64,000 nt of DNA, from contig CASFBK010000001.1 in NCBI GenBank assembly GCA_949292785.1, positions 186,001 through 250,000 of the forward strand. Reading direction: 5' to 3'. A model generated the notes under the pieces. That model saw only the letters and a program-made list of their open reading frames with translations, did no database searches and had not been told where the DNA came from. How positions within the stretch are numbered: position 1 is the stretch's first letter; every line of letters begins with the position of its first letter. The stretch comes from an uncultured Eubacteriales bacterium (lineage in GTDB: Bacteria; Bacillota; Clostridia; Lachnospirales; Lachnospiraceae). This document shows positions 34,359 to 43,124 of this stretch, piece after piece. Made by a program: the position numbers and the translations under genes.

Positions 34359-35639
34359 ATGGAACACAAGAATCTGATTGCCACGATGTATTTAAAAAAT
34401 GGCATGGCAGTAAAAAGCCCTTCTGATTTCGAAAGCATGGGAGACTTAAAGTTTCTGGCAAAGCTGTATAATGACAGTGGTGTAGACAAATTATATATTT
34501 TTGATTTGTCTGATAATGATAAGGAACATGATTTAAACCTTCATACAATTAAAGAATTATGCCGAATTGTAGAAATTCCAGTTTATGGCGGAGGAAATAT
34601 CAATCGCCTGGAAGATATTAAAAAAATCCTTTATGCAGGATGTAAAGGAGCTATTTTAAATAGTGCAAAACATGGAACGGTGCAGCTTGCAGAAGAGGGA
34701 GCGCAGCGTTTTGGAAGAGAAAAGATATTGGTTTCTGTAGATACCGTAGACCTGCTCTTTAAACATAAAGAAGATATGGAGCGTCATGTTCATAAACTGG
34801 TAGCATTAAACGAAACGATTATAGATGCACTGATTAATGTAACAGATTTACCCTTTAGTGTTATTACCGAAAATTATGATACTAAGCATTGGGCAGAGAT
34901 TTTGAAAAAAGATGCTGTTACCGGAATCGGCGGTACCTATATCAGCAGTCTGGAAACAGATGTCATGAAAGTGAAAATGCTTCTTGCCATGGAAGGAATT
35001 GAAACCCAGAAGTTTGAATCCGCCATCAGCTGGTCCGAATTTAAGTTAAACTCGGATGGATTGATTCCGGTAATTGTTCAGGATTACCAGACGTCTGAGG
35101 TACTGATGCTTGCCTATATGAATGAAGAAGCCTTTCATACCACCATTGCTATGGGAAAAATGACATATTACAGCAGAAGCCGTCAGGAACAGTGGACAAA
35201 GGGTGAAACCTCCGGTCATTATCAATATGTGAAGTCTCTTACCCTGGACTGTGACAAAGATACCATTCTTGCAAAGGTATCTCAGGTGGGGGTAGCCTGC
35301 CATACAGGCAATCCGACCTGCTTCTTTACAGAACTGATTAAAAAGGAATATTTAAGCAAAAATCCGTTAAAGGTATTTGAAGAGGTCTACAATGTAATTG
35401 CTGACCGCAAAGATAATCCAAAGGAAGGTTCTTATACCAATTACCTGTTTGATAAGGGAATTGATAAGATTCTTAAAAAAGTAGGAGAGGAAGCAACGGA
35501 AATCGTCATTGCTGCCAAGAATCCGGAACCGGAAGAAATCAAATATGAAATCTCTGATTTCCTGTATCATATGATGGTGCTTATGGTAGAAAAGGGAATT
35601 ACCTGGGAAGAAGTGGTAGAAGAATTAAGCCAGAGATAA
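34359..35639 (+). CDS. hisIE: HisI-HisE bifunctional enzyme with N-terminal degenerate HisA/HisF-like barrel
   Basis: 426 residues in three parts. Residues 1-215 look like a HisA/HisF barrel with phosphate-site GGG ([17 protein letters not shown]) and second GIGG, but the first catalytic Asp (HisF Asp11, in CLDVK) is Tyr11 in TMYLKNG; the second Asp remains (Asp128, ILVSVDT). So cyclase or isomerase activity is doubtful. Residues about 222-325 are phosphoribosyl-AMP cyclohydrolase ([31 protein letters not shown] with metal Cys). Residues about 335-426 are phosphoribosyl-ATP pyrophosphohydrolase ([15 protein letters not shown]). The ATG 34359 has AGGTG 6 nt upstream; GTG 34350 is an alternative. 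Last his gene here; hisA, F, H and C are not in the window. Confidence 0.92.
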   Translation: MEHKNLIATMYLKNGMAVKSPSDFESMGDLKFLAKLYNDSGVDKLYIFDLSDNDKEHDLNLHTIKELCRIVEIPVYGGGNINRLEDIKKILYAGCKGAILNSAKHGTVQLAEEGAQRFGREKILVSVDTVDLLFKHKEDMERHVHKLVALNETIIDALINVTDLPFSVITENYDTKHWAEILKKDAVTGIGGTYISSLETDVMKVKMLLAMEGIETQKFESAISWSEFKLNSDGLIPVIVQDYQTSEVLMLAYMNEEAFHTTIAMGKMTYYSRSRQEQWTKGETSGHYQYVKSLTLDCDKDTILAKVSQVGVACHTGNPTCFFTELIKKEYLSKNPLKVFEEVYNVIADRKDNPKEGSYTNYLFDKGIDKILKKVGEEATEIVIAAKNPEPEEIKYEISDFLYHMMVLMVEKGITWEEVVEELSQR

Positions 35640-35680
35640 TCATAAAATAATAGAATCGTAAATTCGTTAAAGGATGCGGA

Positions 35681-35722
35681 AAGGTACTTGTAATTTTATT
35701 TTAAGATTCAAGTACCTTTTTT
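35681..35722 (+). terminator. Rho-independent terminator of the histidine operon
   Basis: AAGGTACTTG (35681-35690) pairs perfectly with CAAGTACCTT (35709-35718), followed by T residues to 35722. It lies 42 nt after the hisIE stop. Confidence 0.9.
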
Positions 35723-35781
35723 GTGCATTTTTTTATTTCTGATGAACTAAAATAGAAAGAAAGAGTTGTAAGGAGCTTTTT

Positions 35782-36102
35782 ATGGAAAAATCACTTCAGC
35801 AAACCGTAGAAGAACGCAGAGCCTACGTCAACCAGGTGCGTTCTTCCTTTCAAACAGACAATTCCCAGACACCCGGTCATTATTCTCTATACGGCACTGC
35901 GGGAGAACGGGAAGAAGCGGAGCCGATGGCATCTACCTTTGGAATTCGTACTGTTATCGCCATTCTTATTTTTGCAGCATTCGTCTATTGTGATAAAGAA
36001 AAAATTACATATCACGATTATTCCACAGAAGAAGTTTTTTCCCAGATAGAATGGAACCCACTGCCAATGGAAGAAATTGAGGAGTATGTACAATCCCCTT
36101 AA
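35782..36102 (+). CDS. Small single-pass membrane protein, unknown function
   Basis: Not recognised. 106 residues: a charged N-terminal half, one membrane segment at about residues 54-69 (RTVIAILIFAAFVYCDK) and an acidic C-terminal tail. AAGGAGC lies upstream of the ATG. It sits alone between the his terminator and a radical-SAM operon. Coding is supported by the RBS, the lack of a better frame and the clear membrane segment. Confidence 0.7.
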   Translation: MEKSLQQTVEERRAYVNQVRSSFQTDNSQTPGHYSLYGTAGEREEAEPMASTFGIRTVIAILIFAAFVYCDKEKITYHDYSTEEVFSQIEWNPLPMEEIEEYVQSP

Positions 36103-36106
36103 AATA

Positions 36107-36115
36107 TGCTATACT
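36107..36115 (+). promoter_or_regulatory. Extended -10 promoter before the radical-SAM operon
   Basis: TGCTATACT (36107-36115) fits an extended -10 box; no clear -35 is found. It is 59 nt before the chosen start of the next gene. Confidence 0.45.
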
Positions 36116-36173
36116 AACATACATGTGTGCAGATGAATCCGCACCGATAGAAGAAAAAGATAAGGAGCAATTT

Positions 36174-38036
36174 ATGAATCAGCTTGCATTATCCGATGAA
36201 ATTTTGTTGTCCATAGATAAGCCGGCGCGCTATATTGGCAACGAGGTAAATATGATAAGGAAAAATCCCAAGGAAGTGTCCATTCGTTTTGCTATGTGTT
36301 TCCCGGATGTATACGAAATTGGTATGTCCCATCTGGGAATTCAGATTTTATACGATATGTTCAATAAACGACAGGACGTTTATTGTGAACGTGTCTATTC
36401 CCCATGGCCGGACCTTCACAAAATCATGAAAGAACAGGATATTCCTTTGTTTACCTTGGAGACCCAGTCGCCGGTAAAGGATATGGATTTTTTAGGAATT
36501 ACCATACAGTACGAGATGTGTTATACCAATATTCTCCAGATACTGGACTTAAGTCATATTCCATTTCTGGCGTCAGAGCGTAAGGAAGAGGACCCGCTGG
36601 TAATCGGGGGCGGTCCCTGTACCTATAATCCGGAACCGTTAGCGGACTTTTTCGATATGTTCTATATTGGAGAGGGTGAGACGCAGTATGACAATCTCTT
36701 TGACCTTTATAATGAGATGAAGCAACAGGGAAAAAGCCGTCAGGAATTCTTGCGGGAAGCGGGAAAATTGCCGGGAATCTATGTTCCATCTCTCTATGAA
36801 GTAACCTATAACGAAGACGGAACCATTGCAGCGTTCCAACCGAAATATGAAGATGTTCCTGCTACCATTCGAAAGGAAATCCAGATGGATGTTACCGATA
36901 CCACCTATCCTCACAAGCCATTGGTTCCATTTATTAAGGCAACACAGGATCGTGTGGTATTGGAGATTCAGCGAGGCTGTATCCGGGGATGCCGTTTCTG
37001 TCAGGCAGGAATGATTTACCGCCCGGTACGGGAACGTGATGTAAATATGTTAAAGGAATGTGCCCACGATATGTTAGAAAGCACAGGACATGAAGAGATT
37101 TCCTTAAGTTCTTTAAGCTCCAGTGATTACAGCCAGCTTCCGGAGCTGATTAATTACTTGATGGAAAAGAAAGAAAAGGGCGTCAACATTTCCCTGCCGT
37201 CTCTGCGTATTGATGCATTTTCCTTAGACGTTATGAGCAAGGTACAGGACATCAGAAAGAGCAGTCTTACCTTTGCACCGGAGGCAGGCTCCCAGCGGCT
37301 TCGTAATGTGATTAACAAGGGATTGACAGAAGAAGTGATATTAAATGGCGCCGGACTTGCCTTTGAAGGGGGCTGGCAGAAGGTAAAGCTTTACTTTATG
37401 CTGGGGCTTCCGACAGAAACCGAGGAAGATATGAAGGAAATTCCGCGTCTGGGAGATAAAATTGCCAGACGCTACTATGAGATTCCAAAGGAACAGCGGA
37501 ACGGAAAATGCCAGATTACCATGAGTACCTCCTTCTTCGTTCCAAAGCCGTTTACTCCTTTCCAGTGGGCGCCTATGTGTGAAAAGGATGAATATCTGCG
37601 CAGGGCAAAAATCGTCAACACCGAAATGAAAGAGCAGTTGAACAAGAAGAGCTTAAAGTATAATTGGCATGAAGCTGACGTTACGGTACTAGAAGGTGTA
37701 TTAGCCAGAGGAGACCGTAACGTGGGACAAGTTCTGTTAAAGGCTTATGAAAAAGGTTGTATTTTTGATTCCTGGAGTGAATTTTTCGATAATGAGAAGT
37801 GGATGGAAGCATTTGAAGAATGTGGCGTTTCCATTGATTTTTATAATCTGCGTACCAGAAGCACTGACGAGATTCTCCCATGGGACTTCATTGACTGCGG
37901 AGTCACCAAGTCCTTCCTGAAGCGGGAATGGGAGCGTGCACAGCAGGAGCTCGTAACGCCAAACTGCCGAATGCAGTGCAATGGCTGTGGTGCAGCAAGA
38001 TTTGAAGGAGGTATCTGTCTTGAACATCAGAATTAA
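36174..38036 (+). CDS. B12-binding-type radical SAM protein (TIGR03960 family)
   Basis: 620-residue radical-SAM protein. The N-terminal 200 residues resemble a cobalamin-binding-type domain (FPDVYEIGMSHLGIQILYD, GGGPCTYNPEPLADFFD). The cluster motif is RGCIRGCRFCQAG (about residue 275), followed by SLSSSDY and a C-terminal CNGCGAARFEGGIC that could bind metal. Family function is not established; it is nearly always paired with the next gene, and in some bacteria the two are fused. The ATG 36174 is preceded by AAGGAG at 36162-36167; an earlier ATG at 36123 lacks an RBS. Confidence 0.9.
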   Translation: MNQLALSDEILLSIDKPARYIGNEVNMIRKNPKEVSIRFAMCFPDVYEIGMSHLGIQILYDMFNKRQDVYCERVYSPWPDLHKIMKEQDIPLFTLETQSPVKDMDFLGITIQYEMCYTNILQILDLSHIPFLASERKEEDPLVIGGGPCTYNPEPLADFFDMFYIGEGETQYDNLFDLYNEMKQQGKSRQEFLREAGKLPGIYVPSLYEVTYNEDGTIAAFQPKYEDVPATIRKEIQMDVTDTTYPHKPLVPFIKATQDRVVLEIQRGCIRGCRFCQAGMIYRPVRERDVNMLKECAHDMLESTGHEEISLSSLSSSDYSQLPELINYLMEKKEKGVNISLPSLRIDAFSLDVMSKVQDIRKSSLTFAPEAGSQRLRNVINKGLTEEVILNGAGLAFEGGWQKVKLYFMLGLPTETEEDMKEIPRLGDKIARRYYEIPKEQRNGKCQITMSTSFFVPKPFTPFQWAPMCEKDEYLRRAKIVNTEMKEQLNKKSLKYNWHEADVTVLEGVLARGDRNVGQVLLKAYEKGCIFDSWSEFFDNEKWMEAFEECGVSIDFYNLRTRSTDEILPWDFIDCGVTKSFLKREWERAQQELVTPNCRMQCNGCGAARFEGGICLEHQN

Positions 38037-38877
38037 GTTTCAAAAATACGGTGTCATGAAGTTCATCGGGCACTTGGATATTATGCGGTATTTCCAGAAA
38101 TCTATGCGCCGGGCAGACATTGATATCGCTTATTCCGAAGGCTTTAGCCCTCATCAGATTATGTCTTTTGCTGCCCCGCTGGGGGTAGGAATTACCAGCG
38201 ATGGCGAATATCTGGATATTGAAGTAAAAAGTACGGATTCTGGCACAGCATCCATAGAAGCATTAAATCGGGTCATGGTAGAGGGAATTTCCATTTTGGA
38301 ATATAAAAAACTTCCGGATATGGCAAAGACTTCTATGGCACTGGTAGCAGCCGCGGACTATATTATTTATATTAAGGACAAGTATGTCAATCCCTTCCAC
38401 TTAAAGGAGTTAGAAGAAAAGATTCAGGCCTTTTATCAGCAGCCGGAAATCTTAATTACTAAAAAGACAAAGAAAAGTGAAACCGTAATGGACATTAAGC
38501 CCTTTATCTATAACATGAAGGCGGTAAGCCTTGAAGATAAAGAGACTTTAAGTCAGATTAAAGTAAAAAATCCGGAGATGCAAAATCTTTCCGGTGCCGC
38601 ATTTTTCTTAAAGGTATGTACCGGAAGCAGTACCAACATAAAGCCGGAGCTTGTTTTGGAGGCTTTCTATCGTTTCTGCGGTCTGGAATATGAGCCTTTG
38701 GCATTTCAGATTCATCGTCTGGAGGTTTATGCATCTTCCGAAGAGATTCCGGTAAAAGGCGAAAAAGAACGGGAAGAATACGAAGAAAAGCTGGCTCTTT
38801 TAAAACAGGATTATGCCAAAAAGGGAGAGACTTTCCCTGCATTTTTTACCCTCGGAGAACTGGGAGAGGATATTTAG
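38020..38877 (+). CDS. Radical-SAM-associated protein, DUF2344 (TIGR03936 family)
   Basis: 285 residues, partner of the preceding radical-SAM protein; its N terminus NIRIKFQKYGVMKFIGHLD and RADIDIAYSEGFSPHQIMSFA are characteristic of the DUF2344 family. The likely start is TTG at 38020, with AAGGAGG 8 nt upstream, inside the end of the previous gene (17-nt overlap). An in-frame ATG at 37981 would lack an RBS. In species where the pair is fused, this forms the C-terminal part. Reaction unknown; position beside RNase G and L21 suggests a role in RNA or ribosome metabolism (inference). Confidence 0.88.
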   Translation: MNIRIKFQKYGVMKFIGHLDIMRYFQKSMRRADIDIAYSEGFSPHQIMSFAAPLGVGITSDGEYLDIEVKSTDSGTASIEALNRVMVEGISILEYKKLPDMAKTSMALVAAADYIIYIKDKYVNPFHLKELEEKIQAFYQQPEILITKKTKKSETVMDIKPFIYNMKAVSLEDKETLSQIKVKNPEMQNLSGAAFFLKVCTGSSTNIKPELVLEAFYRFCGLEYEPLAFQIHRLEVYASSEEIPVKGEKEREEYEEKLALLKQDYAKKGETFPAFFTLGELGEDI

Positions 38878-38900
38878 GATTTTAGGAGAACACATAAGCC

Positions 38901-40070
38901 ATGGGAAATAAGCTGCTGATTACAAAACTAAATCGGAATAATATCACTTATATTGCAACCGCACTTTATTCAGAAAAGCAACTTTTAGAGCTTTATTTAG
39001 AGCCGACAGAACAAGAGAGCATTCTGGACAATATTTATGTAGGCAGGGTCAAGGATGTCGTAAAGAATCTGAATGCCGCCTTTATTGAGATTGCCCCGAA
39101 AAAGCCATGCTACTATTCCTTAGAAGACTGTCATAATCCTCTGTATGTAAAGAAGATAAACAGCCCCAGAATGGTGCAGGGCGACGAAGTAGTGGTACAG
39201 GTGGTAAAGGAAAACATTAAGACCAAGCCCCCAAAAGTATCAACGAACCTTACTTTTTCAGGAACTTATCTGATACTTACCACCGAAAATACTTCTCTTG
39301 GCATTTCCAGAAAACTTCCCGAAGAAGAACGGGAACGATTACGGGAGCTGTTAGGGCCATATAAGAACGATAAGTTCGGACTTGTGGTCCGTACCAATGC
39401 CGCCAAGGCAGAGCCTTCTGAAATTCTTAAGGAATATGACGAGCTAAAGCTGGAATATGAACAACTCATTCAAAACGCCGTACACCGCACCTGTTTTTCC
39501 TGCTTACGGAAAAGTCCCCCGGAGTTTCTGGCTATCCTTAAGAACCTGAATCCTTCCGAATTAGAAGAAATTATTACAGATGACAGGGGGCTTTGGGAAC
39601 AAATAAAAGCAAAGGGATTTCAGGTAACACTTTATGAGGATAAACTGTTAAGCCTTAACAGTCTCTATAGCCTTGAAGTACGCTTGCAGGAAGCACTGAA
39701 AGAGCGTGTATGGTTAAAGTCGGGCGGATACCTTGTGATTCAGCCTACGGAAGCGCTGACTGTAATTGATGTAAATTCCGGCAAAAGTGTTGCGAAAAAG
39801 AAAGTGCAGGAACATTATCTTAACATCAATTTAGAGGCAGCAGAGGAAATCGCACATCAGCTCCGGCTGCGGAATATTTCCGGTATTATTATTGTAGATT
39901 TTATCGACATGAAGGAGCAGCGTGCGAAAGAAGAATTAATGTTACAGTTAAAGCAGTTTGTGAAAAAAGACAGTGTTCCGGTGCAGGTAGTTGATATGAC
40001 CAGGCTAAATCTGGTGGAACTGACCCGAAAAAAGGTACGGAAATCTCTGACAGAACAGATTTCTAAGTGA
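38901..40070 (+). CDS. rng: Ribonuclease E/G family protein (short form)
   Basis: Endoribonuclease of the RNase E/G family, 389 residues. N-terminal S1-type RNA-binding domain (about 35-120, LDNIYVGRVKDVVKNLNAAF) and the DNase I-like catalytic core with metal Asp residues in TVIDVNSGK and IIIVDFIDM. The chain stops at LVELTRKKVRKSLTEQ, just where E. coli RNase E/G carries the zinc-link CPxC, so the zinc link and small domain are absent. RNase G next to rplU is a common order in Firmicutes. The end overlaps the open frame of the small Cys-containing protein gene. Confidence 0.9.
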   Translation: MGNKLLITKLNRNNITYIATALYSEKQLLELYLEPTEQESILDNIYVGRVKDVVKNLNAAFIEIAPKKPCYYSLEDCHNPLYVKKINSPRMVQGDEVVVQVVKENIKTKPPKVSTNLTFSGTYLILTTENTSLGISRKLPEEERERLRELLGPYKNDKFGLVVRTNAAKAEPSEILKEYDELKLEYEQLIQNAVHRTCFSCLRKSPPEFLAILKNLNPSELEEIITDDRGLWEQIKAKGFQVTLYEDKLLSLNSLYSLEVRLQEALKERVWLKSGGYLVIQPTEALTVIDVNSGKSVAKKKVQEHYLNINLEAAEEIAHQLRLRNISGIIIVDFIDMKEQRAKEELMLQLKQFVKKDSVPVQVVDMTRLNLVELTRKKVRKSLTEQISK

Positions 40071-40090
40071 GAGGAAAGAAGGAAAGCGGA

Positions 40091-40273
40091 ATGAAAAACA
40101 GTTCAAGCTGTGAAAGCTGTGCAAACTATGTATATGATGAAGATTACGAATACTACGTCTGTATGGTGAATCTTGACGAGGATGAAATGGTACAGTTTAT
40201 GACAAACTCCCATTGGGCATGTCCTTATTACCAGTGCGATGACGAATATAAGATTGTACGTCACCAGATGTAA
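40091..40273 (+). CDS. Small Cys-containing protein (DUF6472-like)
   Basis: 60 residues: SSCESCANYVYDEDYEYYVC, then an acidic helix, then CPYYQ and a conserved-looking end DEYKIVRHQM. Four cysteines in a C-x2-C ... C ... C arrangement could bind zinc. I believe it matches a short family seen in Lachnospiraceae (DUF6472), from memory only. The ATG 40091 has GGAAAGCGGA upstream; a GTG at 40067 overlapping the rng stop would add eight residues. Coupled to rng and directly upstream of the L21 leader; function unknown. Confidence 0.75.
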   Translation: MKNSSSCESCANYVYDEDYEYYVCMVNLDEDEMVQFMTNSHWACPYYQCDDEYKIVRHQM

Positions 40274-40303
40274 GGAAAATCTGGAAAAATATAAGAAAAA
40301 CAC

Positions 40304-40332
40304 TTGACGGTCAGGCTCAGCTATGCTAGTAT
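40304..40332 (+). promoter_or_regulatory. Promoter of the rplU-prp-rpmA operon
   Basis: TTGACG (40304-40309), 17-nt spacer, TAGTAT (40327-40332), directly before the L21 leader. Confidence 0.7.
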
Positions 40333-40341
40333 ATATGAGTA

Positions 40342-40421
40342 TGCCGCACAGTGAGGTTCTATAAGTTTGTATTTTTGCAATACAGCACCGTAACTGGCGA
40401 GTAATGATAATAGGAGGTGCC
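40342..40421 (+). ncRNA. Ribosomal protein L21 leader RNA
   Basis: The roughly 80-nt untranslated region before rplU has the shape and conserved end of the Firmicute L21 leader: a GCACAGTGAGG-type 5' stem, a hairpin around TTTGTATTTTTGCAATACAG, and ACCGTAACTGGCGAGTAATGA just before AGGAGGTG (in parts not exceeding the written motif). Such leaders are known to let L21 repress its own operon. Assignment rests on position and remembered consensus. Confidence 0.6.
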
Positions 40422-40423
40422 AT

Positions 40424-40729
40424 ATGTACGCAATTATAGCAACAGGTGGTAAGCAGTACAAAGTATCCGAAGGCGATATCATTACCATTGAAAAGCTTGG
40501 TGTTGAAGCTGGAGAAAAAGTTACTTTTGATAACGTATTAGCAGTAAGCGACGGTTCTTTAAAGGTTGGAGCTGACGCAGCAAACGCAACTGTTGATGCT
40601 TCTGTAGTAGAGAACGGCAGAGGTAAAAAGGTTATCGTTTACAAGTACAAGAGAAAATCCGGTTACCACAAGAAGAACGGTCACAGACAGTCCTTCACCA
40701 AGGTAAAAATCGAAAAGATTAATGGATAA
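40424..40729 (+). CDS. rplU: 50S ribosomal protein L21
   Basis: 101 residues beginning [14 protein letters not shown] and ending [20 protein letters not shown], full-length L21. AGGAGGTG lies 6 nt before the ATG. First gene of the rplU-prp-rpmA operon behind the L21 leader. Confidence 0.98.
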   Translation: MYAIIATGGKQYKVSEGDIITIEKLGVEAGEKVTFDNVLAVSDGSLKVGADAANATVDASVVENGRGKKVIVYKYKRKSGYHKKNGHRQSFTKVKIEKING

Positions 40730-40744
40730 TCGATAGGAATTGTT

Positions 40745-41074
40745 ATGATTCACGTAACGATTTATGAAAACCAGAAGCATGAATATACTGCATTTAACTG
40801 TATTGGACATGCGCAGTACGGCGAACCCGGCGAAGACATTGTCTGCGCAGCAGTTTCCGTATTAGTAATCAATACCATTAATTCCATCGAACAACTGGTT
40901 TCGGATGAATTTGATATTGTAACGGAGGAAGAAAGCGGTCTGATTGATTTTTCTTTAAAGGAAGATTACTCGAAAGAGGCAGTATTGTTAATTCAGTCAA
41001 TGGTTTTGGGCTTACAAGGAATACAAAATAACTATGGAAATGAATATATTACGCTTATATTCAAGGAGGTGTAA
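40745..41074 (+). CDS. prp: Ribosomal-processing cysteine protease Prp
   Basis: 109 residues. Cysteine protease that removes the N-terminal extension of ribosomal protein L27 in Firmicutes. The catalytic pair is at the expected positions: His22 in GHAQYG and Cys34 in DIVCAAVSVL. It lies between rplU and rpmA, as in other Firmicutes, and its substrate's cleavage motif is present in the next gene. Confidence 0.95.
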   Translation: MIHVTIYENQKHEYTAFNCIGHAQYGEPGEDIVCAAVSVLVINTINSIEQLVSDEFDIVTEEESGLIDFSLKEDYSKEAVLLIQSMVLGLQGIQNNYGNEYITLIFKEV

Positions 41075-41077
41075 GAA

Positions 41078-41368
41078 ATGTTGAATATGAACCTTCAATT
41101 TTTCGCTCATAAAAAGGGAGTTGGTTCTACTAAGAACGGTAGAGATTCCGAATCCAAGAGATTAGGTGCGAAAAGAGCTGATGGACAGTTTGTAAAAGCT
41201 GGAAACATTTTATACAGACAGCGTGGAACTAAGATTCATCCGGGCGTAAACGTTGGAATCGGTGGAGATGACACATTATTCGCTAAAGTTGACGGTGTTC
41301 TGAGATTTGAAAGAAAAGGAAGAGATAAGAAACAGGCTTCCGTATATCCAGTAGCAAGCAATGAATAA
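41078..41368 (+). CDS. rpmA: 50S ribosomal protein L27, with cleavable N-terminal extension
   Basis: 96 residues. The protein starts MLNMNLQFF followed by [14 protein letters not shown], where mature L27 begins. The NLQFF-AHKK junction is the Prp cleavage motif known from Staphylococcus aureus, so the first nine residues should be removed before or during ribosome assembly. AAGGAGGTG precedes the ATG. Confidence 0.98.
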   Translation: MLNMNLQFFAHKKGVGSTKNGRDSESKRLGAKRADGQFVKAGNILYRQRGTKIHPGVNVGIGGDDTLFAKVDGVLRFERKGRDKKQASVYPVASNE

Positions 41369-41375
41369 TAAGACT

Positions 41376-41411
41376 GATAGACTCGACTGAAACAGCCGGG
41401 TCTATTGTTTT
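41376..41411 (+). terminator. Probable terminator after rpmA
   Basis: TAGACTCG (41378-41385) pairs with CGGGTCTA (41397-41404, one G-U), followed by TTGTTTT. It separates the ribosomal protein operon from obgE. Confidence 0.65.
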
Positions 41412-41442
41412 AATATAGTAGGAATTATTGAGGTGGAAAACA

Positions 41443-42729
41443 ATGTTTGCAGATAGTGCAAAAATCATTATAAAATCAGGAAACGGCGGAAACGGACATA
41501 TTTCTTTTCGTCGTGAAAAATACGTGCCAAACGGAGGTCCTGACGGAGGCGATGGCGGAAAGGGCGGAGACTTAATCTTTCAGGTAGATGAAGGCTTAAA
41601 TACTCTGACAGATTTTCGCCACAAGCGTAAATATGCCGCTCAGAACGGTGAAGAAGGCGGAAAACGCAACTGTCACGGAAAGAACGGCGAAGATATGATT
41701 GTAAAGGTTCCGGCAGGAACCATTATAAGAGAAGCCGCTACCGATAAGGTCATTGCGGACATGTCCGGTGATAATACCAGACAGATTATTTTAAAAGGCG
41801 GAAAAGGCGGTCTGGGGAACCAGCATTATGCGACATCTACCATGCAGGCGCCAAAATATGCCCAGCCGGGACAGCCTGGAATTGAACTGGAGGTTCGTCT
41901 GGAATTAAAGGTAATTGCTGATGTAGGACTGGTCGGATTTCCAAATGTAGGAAAGTCCACCCTTTTATCCCGTGTTACCAATGCACGCCCGAAAATAGCA
42001 AATTATCATTTTACAACCCTGAATCCAAATTTAGGAGTGGTAGATTTAGATGGAACCAGCGGTTTTGTTATCGCAGATATTCCGGGATTAATTGAAGGTG
42101 CATCCGAAGGAGTTGGACTGGGACATGCGTTCTTAAAGCATATTGAACGAACCAAGGTCATGATTCATATGGTGGATGCGGCATCTGTAGAGGGCAGAGA
42201 CCCCATTGCGGATATTTATGCTATTAACAAAGAATTAGAAGCCTACAATCCGGAATTAATAAAAAAGCCGCAGGTCATTGCAGCCAATAAAATAGATGCC
42301 ATTTACAACGAAGAAGAAAGTGCGCTGCCGGCATTAAAAGCAGAATTTGAGCCGAAGGGCATACAGGTTTATCCTATTTCAGCAGTCAGCGGACAGGGAT
42401 TAAAAGAACTGCTGTATCATGTAAATGAGCTTCTGTCTCATCTGGACGATGCTCCAGTGGTATATGAGCAGGAATATTTCCCGGAGACAGCATTGTTCCA
42501 GGAAGAGGCATATACGGTGGAATATAACGAAGAGGATAATGTATATGTGGTGGAAGGACCTAAGATTGAAAAAATGCTGGGTTACACCAATATCGATTCG
42601 GAAAAAGGATTTTTATTCTTCCAGAAGTTCTTGCGGGAACAGGGCATTTTGGAGGATTTGGAAAAAGCCGGAATTACGGAAGGCGATACGGTCCGTATGT
42701 ATGGTTTAGAATTTGACTATTATAAATAA
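41443..42729 (+). CDS. obgE: GTPase ObgE/CgtA
   Basis: Essential ribosome-associated GTPase, 428 residues in three domains: glycine-rich Obg fold (1-158, FRREKYVPNGGPDGGDGGKG), GTPase domain with G1 GFPNVGKST, G3 DIPGLIEGA and G4 NKID, and the C-terminal OCT domain (about 350-428) found in the Firmicute form. ATG 41443 has GAGGTGG at 41430-41436; an upstream TTG at 41428 overlaps the RBS and is rejected. Usual neighbour of rpmA. Confidence 0.97.
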   Translation: MFADSAKIIIKSGNGGNGHISFRREKYVPNGGPDGGDGGKGGDLIFQVDEGLNTLTDFRHKRKYAAQNGEEGGKRNCHGKNGEDMIVKVPAGTIIREAATDKVIADMSGDNTRQIILKGGKGGLGNQHYATSTMQAPKYAQPGQPGIELEVRLELKVIADVGLVGFPNVGKSTLLSRVTNARPKIANYHFTTLNPNLGVVDLDGTSGFVIADIPGLIEGASEGVGLGHAFLKHIERTKVMIHMVDAASVEGRDPIADIYAINKELEAYNPELIKKPQVIAANKIDAIYNEEESALPALKAEFEPKGIQVYPISAVSGQGLKELLYHVNELLSHLDDAPVVYEQEYFPETALFQEEAYTVEYNEEDNVYVVEGPKIEKMLGYTNIDSEKGFLFFQKFLREQGILEDLEKAGITEGDTVRMYGLEFDYYK

Positions 42730-42797
42730 TATGTAACGTATTTATCAGGGGCGCGATTTTGTCATAAAGCGAATAAAGTGCCCGGAAAGGAAATTGT

Positions 42798-43094
42798 ATG
42801 GAAATAACAAGCAAACAACGTGCTTACCTGAAAAGTCTTGCCAGCAATCTGACACCTATTTTTCAGGTTGGAAAGGCGAGTATTTCACCGGAAATGGCAG
42901 CCGGAATTGATGAAGCATTGGAGAAAAGAGAATTAATCAAGATTTCTGTCTTAAAGAACTGCTTTGATGAACCGAAAGAAATTGCACAGACCCTTGCGGA
43001 ACGTACCCATTCTCAGGTAGTGCAGGTTATCGGCAAGAAAATTGTATTATACCGCCCGGCAAAGAAGGATGCTAAAATTCAATTACCCCGTTAG
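42798..43094 (+). CDS. yhbY: YhbY-family RNA-binding protein (CRM domain)
   Basis: 98-residue single CRM domain that binds pre-50S ribosomal particles in studied homologues. Diagnostic: LTSKQRAYLKSLA-like start (TSKQRAYLKSLASNLTP), FQVGKASIS and the GKKIVLYRP end. GGAAAGGA precedes the ATG. Lies between obgE and nadD, a very common Firmicute order. Confidence 0.94.
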   Translation: MEITSKQRAYLKSLASNLTPIFQVGKASISPEMAAGIDEALEKRELIKISVLKNCFDEPKEIAQTLAERTHSQVVQVIGKKIVLYRPAKKDAKIQLPR

Positions 43095-43124
43095 TAGTAA
43101 CTAAAAGGAAGTGGAACGAAACCA

